Assembly (NCBI GenBank): GCA_019614645.1
Contig: JABWDB010000049.1
Span: 992,001-1,056,000, forward strand
DNA: 64,000 nt
Source of the DNA: Stratiolaelaps scimitus
Lineage: Eukaryota > Arthropoda > Arachnida > Mesostigmata > Laelapidae
Reading direction: 5' to 3'
Shown here: one piece after another, positions 13,097 to 26,524 of the stretch
Layout of the letters: each line of letters starts with the position of its first letter
How positions within the stretch are numbered: the stretch's first letter is position 1
Notes under the pieces: model-generated
What the model saw: the letters and a program-made list of their open reading frames with translations, nothing else
Database searches by the model: none
Told to the model about the DNA's origin: nothing
Made by a program: the position numbers and the translations under genes

Positions 13097-14884
13097 TAGA
13101 TCGCAAAGTGGAAGAAGTGAAAACGGTGCAGAACTAGATGAACAAGGCACAGCAATTGGTGTTCTGCTGCGTTAGATACGGAGGCAGTTTCTGTCACGGT
13201 AGCCTGAGGCTCACAGCTAGCTTTGCGCACGAACCATACCAAGCAACTTAGGTTAGCTTGAGAAACGGTTCCTGATTCATACCATCTAACTGTTCCTCCT
13301 TCAATAATGCTTTGAGTTACATTATCTATTTAGAGTACGACCACTGTTCACACGTATGTATATACATATATATATATATACATATAAATTTCGTATGGCT
13401 AAATCCATCGTGCGTCAACATAGGCCGCGTCGATGACGCCGATTAGCGGCGACACTAAGAACCGAATCTATCCGAGAGAGAGAGAATGACTATGTGAAAT
13501 GGGAGAAAAAGGGGAGAGCACAAAGAAGCTAATGAATTCAAAACATCTGCCCAAAGTTGGCTGGTAGGTGGCGCATCTCCCACGGCGGTGGAAGCCGCAG
13601 CAGCAACCGGCAGCAACGGCGCGGGTCTCTCTGTCAGTTGCGGCCTTCTCAGCATCACACATCGCCCGCGTTGCGACGACGCTAGTACGCGCGCCCCTGC
13701 ATTCGGCCCAGCACTTGCAGTATTCGCTAACTACCCGCTCGTTCGTAATGACTGTGCCCATCACAGTATACAAACAGCTTGTGCTAGCCGCGTCGGCTTG
13801 ATGGCTCGCAACGCTCCGGACTCGCCCGAGGCGTGTTGCCGGGGACATAACCATCAATACGAGAAGCTAAACTGCAGTGGAACTTCAAGATGATTTCATC
13901 CCCGCTCTCTTTCTCTCTCACTCTCTCTACGTTTTCTCGACTTCTCACATTTTCGTTTAGCTGGCAGGAAGCTCGAAGCGGGAACGGTTCGCGTTTGAAC
14001 TGCGTCGGATGAAAGTCGATTACAGCCTCCACCCCACCGTCACCCTCAGCAGCGGAGTGCCCCACGAACCCCAAAGCTGGCCAGCTACTTGTCGTCTTTC
14101 CCTGCCGGCCAACCGACAGTCCGACAACTATGCCCCGCTATATCCTACTTCCACGCACCCCGAAGCTCATACTCCACGAGCTCTCCCTGTGTAAAGCGCA
14201 CTGTGCTGCATACAACAAATTGCTCTGAGACGACATGCCACGCGATGCGGCGCGACGCTACCCCCACTATTGATGATCACGAGCCGGCGATGAACAAGAA
14301 ACAGGAGGCTGCCGCTGGGCAGGCTGTTAATGGAGATTCGGTGCATTTGCAATCGCTGAGCGATTTAGGAGAAACGACAATCGCGGGAGATGCATGTAAG
14401 TGGAAATTAATATATATATATATATATAAATCACCGTGCGTTTCAATTGAGTTTTATTTATAATTGTAATGATAAGTACATAATTGTACACATGTTTGAT
14501 TTTTAAGGTATAAACTACAAGGTAGAAATCTGCATCAAGACGGATTTCCCGTATTATCAGTTATTAATGATCTTCTTCAGTTTTAGATGTTGTTAATGGT
14601 CTTCTTTACTGCGTGCCAAACGCGTTGGTTTAGGTGAGCGACCGAATTTCCTTTGGTAATGAGCTCCAGATTGCCAGCCAACGATTGGCAAGTGCATGTA
14701 TGAATATGTTCCGTAATTTTGTCTTAATAAACTTGCCACCCACAAGGTCGCGGGTGGTCAACAAAATAAAAGTGCATGGCGACTAGATTCCTAAGTTACA
14801 AATGGCATCTCAAACACAGTTGCAAGTCGGGTCGCTCTCTTCTCGACAGTGGTAACTGGTAACGATATGTCCACCGGAATCATC

Positions 14885-14954
14885 GGCGAGGAGAACAATA
14901 TGAATTGTGTAAAATTCATCAAGGCGAGGAGAACAATATGAATTGTGTAAAATT
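14885..14954. repeat. Tandem duplication of a 32-bp unit (period 38)
   Basis: The unit beginning GGCGAGGAGAACAATATGAA occurs at 14885-14916 and again at 14923-14954 without mismatch, separated by CATCAA. It abuts the mariner relic's coding start and may be part of its 5' end or a later local duplication. Confidence 0.9.
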
Positions 14955-15730
14955 TGCTGACTGAAAGACGCTGGTATCTGCTGCTATCTTGGAGTGCGCG
15001 CGGCAGGACCATGGCTTCCCTTCGAACTCTGAGTGGTGTCGATACGATCAGAAAGATGGACACTGCAACAAAAAGTTCAAATTTCCCCAAAAATCAACGG
15101 GAAATCATCGAGTTTTTGTGTCTCCAAGGACACCCTCCAGCTGAAATCCATCGACAGTTAGTGAACGCGTACGGCGGGTCTGCCTTATGCCTGCGAACGG
15201 TGCAAAGTTGGTGCAAGTGATTTAACAGTGGACATTTGGACACCGATGACCATCGAAGCAGGGAGCAGCAATCAGGTGCGACAAGGGACGAACGGATTGA
15301 CAGAATCAAGGCAGCTTTTGAGCAAACTAGAGCTTGGTCCATGGAGTCTTTGTCGGCTGAACCCGGGATTCCTCGGACGACGTGTTATAGAATTATCACC
15401 AATATACCAAAGATGAAGAAAATCAATCAATGGGTTCCCCATAAACTGAGTGCTGATCAGATGAAAATGCGTGTGGAGTGTTCGAGGACAATGTAAGATA
15501 TCACCGCGCTGCTGAAATTACGGCCTGGATGGAGGGGAACAATATTGAGAGATGAACCTCCATATTCTCCTGATTTAAGCCCATATGATTATGGTTGTTT
15601 CCATACATTAAAAAGGGCAATAGGTGGGGTTCCATAGGCAACCGTCGACTTACTCACAAAAGCAATAGATAAGGAAATTGTAAATGGAAATGCAAATGGT
15701 AAATATTTGGCCAAATCTCTCCATCTCACA
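14951..15730 (+). mobile_element. mariner-type transposase relic (internally deleted)
   Basis: Frame 14954-15496 resembles the N-terminal paired-like helix-turn-helix region of mariner/SETMAR-type transposases: a HPPAEIHRQL helix, a TVQSWCK segment, then TRDERIDRIKAAFEQTRAWS and the WVPHKLSADQMKMR linker. One in-frame TGA (15218-15220) breaks it. After CSRTM the frame stops, and the sequence jumps to the C-terminal catalytic part (AEITAWMEGNNIER, then in another frame PPYSPDLSPYDYGCFHTLKR, about 15560-15620). The part that should carry the first catalytic Asp is missing, so several hundred bases have been lost. Intact relatives run to roughly 340-350 residues. I find no convincing terminal inverted repeats. 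The copy cannot encode an active enzyme and is an old relic of a cut-and-paste Tc1/mariner element. Confidence 0.8.
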
Positions 15731-16051
15731 TCATGGAATCGGTGTGTCAATGAAGCTGGAGAGCACCTCTAACCCATACCAAAAGATCTTTGTTCTGGCT
15801 CATTTAGTTCAAAAGTTATTGGCATTTAAAGAGGCGAACCTTCGAACGGAATTCCCTAATAGATAGAAATCGCATAGCATAGGAGGGGCAACAGTAGCAT
15901 CTCGTAAGTCAAGAGTAGTCCCACAGTGGGGACTCCGAGCCCTCGAAGCCGATTATATAGACACGATTCCCCCGTAACGTTCGGGTGCAAGGATCAAGCA
16001 CACACACAGAGGTGTGTGTGTGCCATTTCAGGGTCTAATGGATTATCAAAC

Positions 16052-17449
16052 TCATTTGGGGGAAGGGAACAAAGAAACCACGCTTCCACCGAGCTGCACC
16101 TGGTCAGCTAACGATCGGAAAAATGTGAGGGCAATTTTTATTTCGTTGACAATCAGACCGAACTGGTTGAAGAATCCGATCGCCCGTTCAACGTCAGTGA
16201 GCGCACCTGGGAAATCAAATTCGAAAGCGGATGAGCAAATGCGGAACAGCAAGGAGGTGTCATCTGCGTACGCCAGAGTCTTACAACGATTAGCGGCTGA
16301 GATCTTAAGGAGAATGAGGTTAATTAGGATTAAGGATATGTAGGTCCCGGGAACCGATCCTTGTAGAGTTCCGATGTTAATTACCCGCCACGTTGACTCA
16401 ACCCGTCCATACGAAAAGGTATGAACGAAACCATTCAACAATGGCGGAACCACAGCCGATACATTCTAACATTTGAAGAAAGAGAGAGTGCCGCATGCAA
16501 TTGAATGCAGCCGCGACGCCAAAAAATATACCTAGACAGATCTGTTTCTTTTCTATGGTGTCTACAATCTGTTGCCATAAATGTGTTAAAGCGTGCCATG
16601 CGAAAACCAAATTAGCTAGAAGAGAAGAAATTAGAAAGCTTGAGCTGGTGTTCTACCCTGCTTGTTACAATTTTTTTCAAAGATCTTGGATAAGTAGCCT
16701 ACCAGTGAAGTCGACCGATTATTAGATGGGAGTCTAGGGTCGCCCTTGTTCTTGAAAAGTGGGACAATTACTGCCTCCTTTAGCCTGCTTGGGAATGGTC
16801 CAGTCTTCACAGACAAGTTGACCACGTGAGCTAGAGGCCTAGTGATCGCTGAGGATTGCGAGTTTTATCAGTTTACCGGTGACCCCAACGCGCCAACTGT
16901 CCTTAGCTTAATGGTATCAAGTGCATGTTGCATTTCAAAATGCTGACCTGGGTAAATACAAAGGACGCAGTGCGAGCAGTCCGAATCGATTCCACGTCAG
17001 ACCGGCTATCATCCAGGACTCTAGGTGAGGACACTGTCTGCGAACCGACTTCCGTAAAGTGCCAATTTTTCTCATCCACAATTGCCTGGGCAGTTTCCAG
17101 TTAGCCCGATCTGCTTTGAAGGATACGTGGGAATTCTGCTTTCATATTCCTTCTTCCACAGGATTGATTGATGAATCTCCACAGCTGAGAAGAATTTCCC
17201 TGAAGGTCTCTGAAACGAGTTTCGTAAAACGAGATCCTCGCAAGACGCAGTGCTCGTCTATATCTCGAGTAGACTGCTATGGCAAACAGTCTTGGACTCC
17301 ATCGAAGCAATTTTTAAGTGACTGCGATATAGCTTGTTAACATTTCTCCTCAAGCGCCTGAACCCAGCCGAGAATTGAAATTTCTCCTGCTGAGGGGTTA
17401 ATCTCCTCTCTTCTGTTGTGAAACGTCTGTCGTAGTCTCTATAAAGCAA
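16052..17449 (-). mobile_element. LINE (non-LTR retrotransposon) reverse transcriptase relic
   Basis: Read on the minus strand, several short frames together follow the order of a LINE ORF2. First comes the pre-RT linker (17449-17101: YRRALRLARISFYETRF...LWRFINQ). Next are RT finger motifs (16825-16631: FPSRLKEAVIVPLFKNKGD...YLSKIFEK). Then the palm (16610-16398: KKQICLGIFFGVAAAFNCMRHS, where the first catalytic Asp of the usual FDVxxAFD is replaced by Gly). Last is 16453-16052, with TLQGSVPGT and the YADD box at 16270-16259 followed by TSLLF. Frameshifts and stops separate all of these, so no functional enzyme can be made. No endonuclease domain, ORF1 or 3' tail is recognised next to it. Jockey- or CR1-like clades are possible; I cannot tell which. 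Confidence 0.8.
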
Positions 17450-20400
17450 GTTACCAAAGCAGTCGAAGCAGAATCCGTATGCTCAGCATCATATACACTG
17501 AGCCATACTATCCCTGTCATATGGCCCAAGTAGGACTTTTTTTATAAGAAGAGTGTATTCGCGTACACATAGTCTCGTGAGAGGAAATCGTTAAGCTGTT
17601 CGTGGCCTTGGATCGTCTTTAAGATCAGAAATGAGATTTGGAATTCTCTATTTTATTGGATGATATATCAATGATCCGCTTTAGCTGCGAAAGCAAAGGC
17701 GAAGTTTTGACAAAATGAATTCGCATCACATGTAGACACAGTTTTAGACATGAAGTATCTCTATTTATTTACCGTTCGAGTTCGAACTGCCATATATGGA
17801 CGCGTATTTTGCTTGCCCATGTCATCAACATCAGTATCAGGACAACTCATGCAACCAGAGTGACGCACTCTAATCAACGACGATAACACGAATAACATCC
17901 GTCGCTCTGTCGGTCTCTATTCGAATTTGACCTTAATCGCGACTCTATGCGCAGAAGTTGCCCCGTCCATCGATACGGCCATTTATTGAGATTGGCCCTC
18001 GATGCTGCTGCTGCTACTGCTGATGACGACGACGATGGTGAGAATATGAGCGTCTAATATGTGAATAGCATCAACTTCGCTCCGTCACTTTCGATCGCTG
18101 GCGGTTTCGATCGCTTTTCCGCCAGCTTGCCACTGACCGTTGCCGCTATCTACTGGCCACTGCTGACAGTCGACGGTCATTGCACATTACACTTATTGCC
18201 CTGGTTGCCGCCCGTTCCCGGAATCCACTTTCCTATTCCTTCGACCTTCGGCCTATCGAGGGACGTACATTTATTATACGATAATCGTGGCGGAAGCCAG
18301 ACGGACGGCGTTCCAGCAGGCCATCCCTCGCCGTCCCGCCGACACTCACTGCACAACTCGACTCAGCTGCGCGAATAGCAGTCGCATCATTGCCCCCAGC
18401 AGCAGCAGTAGTAGTAGCTGTTGTTGTTATTGTTGTTGTTGTTGTGGCCGAAGTGGCAGTGAGAATAAGCCAGGCGCTATCGTCGTGCTCGTTCGACCGG
18501 CTTGCTCGTTCGTTGATAATTGGCCATTAATATTCTCTTCGATTTTAATAACCCGCAAGGGGGAAGGACGGCCGGGCACGACTGGTCTCAGCTCGTCCGC
18601 GTCGACTTCGGTTAACTTCTGTCTGTTCGAACGCCGGTTCGACAGGCAGAGCTGAACGAAAACACAGGAAGGCAAGCAACGAGATCCGCGGAGTGGAGTG
18701 AGTAGCCGCTTTGCGCTCTGCGTTGCCGTCGCAACCGTCGTGGTCGCCACCGCTTTAGCCGATTCCTGCTCCTGTTGCAGTGCATCTGCTGCAGTGAAAG
18801 CGAGCAATCGAGCGACCGGCCGGATACTCACCAGTTGTTCAAACAATGCTCGCAGCCTAACCAGCTACGCTTGGTCGAGGCAGCACGCAAGCAGCAGTTG
18901 CACCAGTTAAGTTGATAGCCCTGCTGCTGCTGCTGTGGGTAATGCTTCTGCTGGTTTATGCTGCGGATCGAAGGAACAGGACCGGTTGGGCGTCCACAAA
19001 GGGACAAAGTCCGAACATGAGCTACGATGAACAAAGCGAATTTCATTTATATCAACCAGTACCAATCGCGTTGGCCACCCTATTTCCGATCGCGAGTCGA
19101 TTGCCTCACTCCCAAGCCGCTATTTGTAAATCTTTAACATTAGGACGTCGCTCGTAAGGACGTATTTTCATACTTCGACCATCCTGTTCTCGCAATGAAT
19201 GTGTTTATATCGTCTAATATTGTCCCAGTGGTATTACATCAACCATATGGGAAGGTTTTTTCAATGCGTTTACTTGATCTATTCACTCACAGGCAATCAT
19301 GTCATCCCGGTCTAGCTCTGCTCAATAACCCCGCATAATTATTCATTTCAGTGGGCATATTGCCTGGTGTAGCAGTTCGACGAAAATCAGACAGGCGAAT
19401 ATATCGTCAAAACGCACCCTAGGATAGTTTGGCAAGTTGTTTCGGCTATCGTCTTCACTACCGATGATACTCAAGGTCCACGTCGAGTCTCCGTGAATTG
19501 GACAAATAAAGGCTGGTGTTGGAAAGCCTTCGGAGTTGATTTCTCTCCTTCGAGGTCACCCTCCGGCGCACAGGACAAAGGGGAAAGCCGCAGACCAAAG
19601 CAAGTGTAAATGCGCCGTCTTAACGACAAGGACAGGCCGTTGCTCGGTAAGACTGAGCACACAGACGGTGTCGTGTGCCGATGAGAGCAGCTTTAATACA
19701 AGTAGATTCACGGAAGGAGAAGAAGGCCATCTACGGCTGTCTTGTGTAAACAGACTCACTATCGTTACACGGATGTAGTTGCTAGCCACAGCTGGAAACG
19801 AATCCCTAGATGCAACGTGTGAGGGAGACGGGAACAACGACAGACCACCTCTATCTTTCCCTTGGCAACGGTAGTTTTATGTGGGAGCTGTCAAATGCAC
19901 GGACGCGCACCACACTAACACTTGTGGTAGTCACGCCTGGAGGTGGCATGGCACAGTGCATACGTATGGCGAAGGCAAAAAGGCCCCTGTCCTGATTTGC
20001 GTCCCGGTGTTGGCTGTCAAGTTGTGCGCCCCAACTGTACCGAAGCACACCTGTCTGAGCAGACGTGGTATATTAGTTATACGCTCGAGAAAAAAAATCT
20101 TAATACATTCTTCGAGCTGAAGCATGTCAGTGATACCTAGCTCCCGCAACTGTCGGTGTAATAGGACCCTCTAAGTCCCCTCTAGTGAAAAGCTGTTGGT
20201 TGTCATGATATGTGACGAAGCACAGTTAAACAATATTAAGTTTACTTGGACGAAGAAATGCAGCAACTCAATGTCTTGTATTATTCTTCCCTAGTCCAGC
20301 TGGTTCAGACAGACATCGTTGCGGAGCTTGGAAAAAATACTATACAGTACATTCGCTCTTCTATTTCCATGCATTGACATGCTTGAAACATTCACAATTG

Positions 20401-22275
20401 ATATTTATCTATATTTTTATTGTATTTGCAATGCTGGGGTCAGGGGTATATTATGAAGTATAGGCCTATATACTATATAACGGAGCTGCTCAGTGCGGAT
20501 GCTAGGCTTCTGCCACATTGTTGCCAGCTACGCCCAGCTCAATGGCTTAATACCGAGTTTTCCCGAAGCCCTTCTGAACGTCTACGTTGCTACGACAGCA
20601 ATATTTCGGGTTCAACAATTGCGGACTAGTTTAACACAAAAAAGACTAGCATTTTTCCGCTATCATACCACAAATTAAAGCTAATTTTTGCCTTGATATA
20701 CCTAAGAAAGGGATCCAAACATTTGATCAAATCCCATGAACACGCCCCTCGGTCGGTCGGCCATTAGCCAATCGGCCGGACCTCCGCAAGTGATAAAGCC
20801 GCAAAGAAACAACGGTGATGTCGTCGTAGAGCGACGATTTGATAGCCGCGACAACGGCAGAGTATTGCCGTTTACAACGCGATTCGCCTTGAAGTGGTGT
20901 CCCAGGCGTTGCAGTCGCCGTTAACACAGGTTTGTTTATGAGGCGTCTTTTGCGGGTGCCCAACAGAGGCCGATCGGGTGGCCGGTGACTGGAGGTAGGG
21001 ACCCCCTCCCCACGACTCTGAAAGGAAACTTCAGTAGTATGGCCTAGCAGTTAGTGCTTGTTTCGCATGTGAATAGCCTTTAGAATTCCACGCCGTAGCA
21101 GTCAATTTCCCCGAGGCGGCGCGGTGTCGGCAGCAACGAGGTGTCCTGGGGGGTTGCCCAGGAGAAGACCCAGTAGGAGTCCTACTGCCTCTTCTATTGC
21201 TATGGACGTAAGTCCCTGTGGGACGGCCTGGCCCACCTTCATCGTCATTTTCTTACTTCAGTCAGTATCGCTATACCCGTCGCTTTACCCGTCTTGCCGT
21301 TGCCGCCTGCTTGTCAACGAACAGTTTAACAAGCGCAGTCGGCCGGCCTGCTGGCTACTCCGTATACGGAACACAGGATATCCGTCCGTTCGTCCGTCCA
21401 ACCGACCGGCCGACCGAGCGAGCGCCTGCCTGCCTCTATCCCCGTTACCCAGGTCACCGTCGGCGTGCGCACTAGCTGCTGGCTGTTAGACTCTCTGCCT
21501 TGCTTGGCAACGTAAGAGTGTCTTTGTTGGGAGGTGTCGGCTTGTATGACATAGGGACGGGGGAGTCGACGGCGTGCGGGACATAGGGGATTGTTGGCGG
21601 GAGGGCGATGCTGTTGGTTTACGAGCCGAAGCGGACAGCAGCAGCAGCAGGAGGGCAGACCAGCAGGATGATGCGTCGATGTGCGAGCAACTCTTGCACT
21701 GGGTCAACCCTCATCTCTTCCCGTCGTGTGACCCTTGGAACGACCTCACACCAGCGGGCGTAAGGGATAAGCAGAGGAAAGCGGAGGCGGGTAGAGGGGA
21801 TTGAGCTTAGAGCTGGCTAGACGGCAGACTGAACGCTTCTCGTTGTCACCTCTCCTGCCCTCTGAAGACCAGCCTACGTCTTTCCCCCGCCAGCCTCGCA
21901 CAGCTTATTCCGGATCCCCGGATGGACGTAGCACCCGTCGCTCCGCTGCTGGCTCCACTGCTGAGCTTCTGCCGTTGGGCTTATTATCATTCGCGTAAAA
22001 GTTGCTCTCATTGCATCTCTACCTTCTCGACCTCTTCGTCTGCCGTAGTCTACACAGAACGCACACAGCCTTCTCTCCTCGTCTGCACTTGTTTTTTTTG
22101 TTTATTATGCCCCGTCGTCGTGCCCGTACCGGCCTGTTGTCATTTATTTATCCAACTGACCTCCCGGCGAATGCTGGCAGCTGTCCGAGGAATGCCAGGA
22201 TATCGCATGGCGTGAGGGCTTAACGACCAGAATACACCCATCCTGACCAACACTCTACGTCGGCCGCTGGAACAC

Positions 22276-22303
22276 GCTCACCCGCATCGTTGTGCGGGTG
22301 AGC
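22276..22303. repeat. Perfect 11-bp GC-rich hairpin
   Basis: GCTCACCCGCA (22276-22286) and TGCGGGTGAGC (22293-22303) with a 6-nt loop. Confidence 0.9.
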
Positions 22304-25300
22304 CTGCGCGCAAATCCACAACCAGCGAAGTTCATTCTCGGTATATCAGCAGGGTCCCTATTATACCCTTGTAATCTAGAATGAAGGCAGGGTGCCATGT
22401 TACGATGCTTATTCACTCGGCGATGGCCTTTCATCCCACACATCTTTCAGAATCAGTGAAACTGTAGACGCTACATGCAGCTGTAGCTGCCTGCGAACGA
22501 CTCGAGCTTTTATTTCATAGTTAGCTAGGGCTCTTATGGAGTAACCTTAACGTATATATAGAGTGGAGACATTGTCCAGGGGGCTGTGGTGCAGAAAAGA
22601 AGACGAAGTAGCTGCAGCAGCATCCGCATCACAGGCGGGGAAAGAAACATAGTGGAAGATTGCCTCCGAGTGCCGCCGTCGTTGGCCGGCCGCAAAGCCC
22701 CACGCAGAGTCCGCGGGGGGAGGGGGGCACACTGAATGAATATGCCATTGGCTCGGAGGTGGCTTTGGTTCTTCGCCAGCCCTGTGCCACCGGGTCACAC
22801 CCGCTTTTGCTAGTTCGAATGTGCTCATGTAGAGAAAGGCAGTCCGGTCCGGGCCTTCGAGTTGTAATCCCTGAGGATCACCACACACGCACACATATGC
22901 TCACCCTCTTGAGTTGCATGGCAGGGCAAGGCAACAGAAGATACACGCGAATGGCAATACTAAATAATGACTCTCCCACCAGCAGTCGTAGCAGCAGGAA
23001 GCTGCCCTGAAGTCTCAGCACCCCATGTTCACTTGCTGCCTGCAGCTCACTTCTTTGTGGCTTTCGACCCCCATCTCGGCCGACACATGGCCGACTCTCT
23101 TCTATCCGCCTCCGAGAAAAGAGAAGACAACGTCGTTCAGGATATGGCAGCGATGGAACTGTGGCTTCCGCACACAAGTCGACGACCGTAGCAAGGGGGG
23201 TATACGACTCAAGTCGCCATATACGAAAAGGGTTAGTAAGACAGGCACGCGTGTTGTTTCTCTTGCATATCTTGTCCTATTTCCTCTCCTCTCACATATG
23301 TGCTTACTTCTTTCTTTGAAGCACATGCATGGACGTTCACAGTGACAATTCATGTGGCAACGATTTTATAGTACAAGAACGTGCGACTTCACTCAGTGAC
23401 ACCGGGATTGTAACAGCTGGAAGCGAACGTGGCCAGAGGTTTACTACCTCGAGCGCGTGAGAACTAATTTGACCTTTACCAGTTGTGGGCAGTGCAATCA
23501 CATGTGCACTTGTAGGCTGATATAATCAATTGGGCTTCAGCTGATCGATCTGCAGTAGATCGTGGATGGCTGACGAGCCGACGACTCCCTGCCAAGTGGC
23601 GACGAATAATCGCTGATGGATATAGGAACTAGAGTTCAGTCAACGAATTTGCTCCTGCTCGGCCGATGATCACTTCGCAGGTTACGCGACGCAGTTCCTT
23701 CATTTACGGCCTTCAGTTTGCTCCTACAGTGGCAATGGCTGTGTTGTGCTCTACTTTTCGCGGAGGCAAATGCGACCTATCATACCAAAAACTCCGTTAT
23801 CCACTGCTACCACCTTAGACCACGTATCACATCGGATCGCCATGCAGTAGGCGTTCGGAGGTCTGCACTGGAGACGTTCGCTACATGCATCTGCAGCCCC
23901 CATCAACGCCGCCCTGCTCTAGCAAAACGATGGCGATGTCGGTAGTGGTGATGGTGGTGGAACACGGAAGCTTGGCTACGCTCGCGGGAAGGGGCTTTTC
24001 TCTTTCGAACGAGGCACGTTGCAACAGCTCCATTTGTCATCGGCTCCTTTTTCCTCCGTTGCCTTGCTTTTTACTGAATGGTACACCTCGACTACTAGCG
24101 ACGCCAGCTAGCTCACATCCGAAGAAGGGGCCGATGGCTGGCAATTCACGGATCCCTAAGAAGGGACACTATTGGTAGGGAGCCTCTCAAGTGAGAGGCA
24201 AGACATGCCACCTTGCAACCTGACTGGGCTGGTGCTCACGTCGTATGATTTGTGCTTGATTCAACAGACGTTGAATCTACAATACTGTGGCCAACGGTAA
24301 CTTTCGCATGTTACAGGTGGCACGGATCCCGGTGCAAGGAAATAATCTATTCGTGAATATGAATTGACTAATGGTATTGTGGCATTGCGCGGCACTACGA
24401 TGAATCTGTGATTCAACATTCACCGCAATTCGACAACTTTGATGCAGGTCTGAGGAAATATTGTGGCGTCGTGTATACTTATCGCACATTTAGGATTTCT
24501 AGCGACTTTCAAAATAATGCCGGGACCGAGCGGCCGACGCCACCTGGCCTGCTCGCTAACGGACCTCACCACGTATGAACACATGGACTCACTTTTAATG
24601 GACACCCTCAAGCACTTCTATATCTTTGTCTTGGTATGTTTCACATCCTATTCTCATGTTGCAGTTATCTCGATACAGTTCTCCTATTTCAGAAAAACCG
24701 ACGCGCAAGTAAAAAACCTCAAGTATATATATACATATGCTGTGATACACTGATATCAAATCTATCAGATCGTGATTGCACCCCGTACGAGCTGTTCCTC
24801 GACTACCTAGATATTTTGTACCAATGTCTATTGAATGTATCGATGCACTCCGCACGTGAATGCCTAAGACAATAGTTGTTCAGGTGTCCTCCCAGTAATG
24901 TGGCAATCCCTTTGTCGAACTGTTCTTAAAGAGAGCGATGTCTGAGATGCTATAACAGGAGCAACCTATACCCCTTTCAAGCGACCCTGTTCTCCGAGCT
25001 GTTTCCTTATCCGTGCTATAAACGACGGTATATGGTCTCCTTGACATTTCACTGAGCTACACACATTTTTCTCAATGCGCTATTACTACTATACTGTACT
25101 GCGTACGAATGTTGCTCCGCATGCTGCTCGCAATAAAGGACTGTTCTGCTCGACTAGCAGAGATGCCTTGCTCTTCTCCACTTCGTTTCGTCAACATAAG
25201 TCAGATCTTTAGTATACAGAGCAAGGAAGGAGACGGCTCTCCCCAGCCGACACCGGTATATTTACTTCTTCTCGACGGTGGCAGTGAAACCTGGTCCGAC

Positions 25301-26475
25301 GTGAGCACGAGCAGGTTTAGAAGTAAGCACAGCGTGGATTTTTCGAGGAACAACCGAAAGGTTGAACGAGAAAAGGCTAGTCTCTTCCACCGAGAAACGC
25401 TGGCAGGGTGCTCATACGCGGCACAGGGTATCTATCATTCGTTCAAGTATTCATAACGAATGACATATTGCCAACAGCAGGCGAGACGAGGGAGGGGCCA
25501 TACGGATGCTATGTGATAGGACAGCTCAAGGTAGTGCGGGCGGGAGAATAGGGGTGGTTATGTTTAGGGGTTTATGGGGAACGGCGCTACGGGGCGTTGG
25601 ATGAGAAAGAACAATGCGCTCCACCAGCTTCAGCCCGAATCAGGCTGCCTGTCAAGAACGCGGCCAATAAAAGAGGAACCCTTGGCGCAGCCAGCAGCCG
25701 ACGAGCACTGGGGCACGGTGGCAGAGCCGCCCACTATCCACTCCGGCGACGTCCCCGCTCGAATGGTGCGCGCGCTTCACTCGCCCCCATCTTCCTTCCT
25801 GCTTCCTCCGAATACTCTACCGCCCGTTCTTGAGATCATCCTTCTTGGGCGCCCGGCCGATCCTAGTAGCTTCAGCGGCGTGGCTACCCATCTCATCGCA
25901 ACAGTAACCCAAACCTACGAAGCAGCAGTTCGCGCCGTATTCATTGTGCGCTTGCGTTCAACATCCAGGTCACATATAGAGGTCTGACATAGGCAATCGT
26001 GGCTCTTTTTGTCCGCCGTCCGCTCGCGCGAGCTCTAGCTAGCTGTAAGCTAGCGTGACGGGCGTGTATCAGTCGCTTGGGAGCGGACAAATCCCGGGAG
26101 GAGGCTACCACCGCCATCACCGTGAAGCAAAGCGGCCGAGGCGAATGGCAGAATGGCCCGCTCTTTTCCGGGCTGTGCTTGCGGGTGCCAGACAGGTTGG
26201 TCGGGTACGCGGTTGGTGGTACTCCGATCTGGAATGGCAGTGTGGAATGTCGATATGGCACAGCAGTGGCTGTGTTACGCTAGTCTCACGTCTTCCCAGC
26301 ATATAATGTAGTCAGCAGCAGTTGGATACCGGAGCGGTCAAGTGCCCAGGAAGCCGCCCACTTATTATTGTATATTATATACGAACAACGACAAGGACAA
26401 ACGGACGCCTGCAACGACGGTATGTAGGCAAGGGACGTCGAGCGTCTTTACTTTTTCTAGGCGTACGTTTACATG

Positions 26476-26478
<3 letters not shown>

Positions 26479-26513
<35 letters not shown>

Positions 26514-26524
26514 TGTGTGTGTGT
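26479..26524. repeat. (TA)n followed by (GT)n microsatellite
   Basis: (TA)n at 26479-26511 passing directly into (GT)n to about 26524. Confidence 0.95.

Larger units (their letters stand above)
9120..14880. other. No recognised gene
   Basis: Includes a (CT)n tract (9447-9471), GC-rich islands at about 10400-11200 and 11550-12500, and (TA)n tracts. Long frames at 9538-9993 and 10395-10817 start with TTG and lack motifs. Confidence 0.45.

Noticed and set aside
18912..19157. Signal-peptide-like Leu-rich frame
   Set aside because: The hydrophobic core comes from CTG repeats, there is no ATG ahead of it and a stop closes the frame just upstream.
25574..25987. 137-codon frame with a true ATG
   Set aside because: GC-rich DNA with overlapping frames, no domain, no promoter or poly(A) signal; kept only as a remote possibility.
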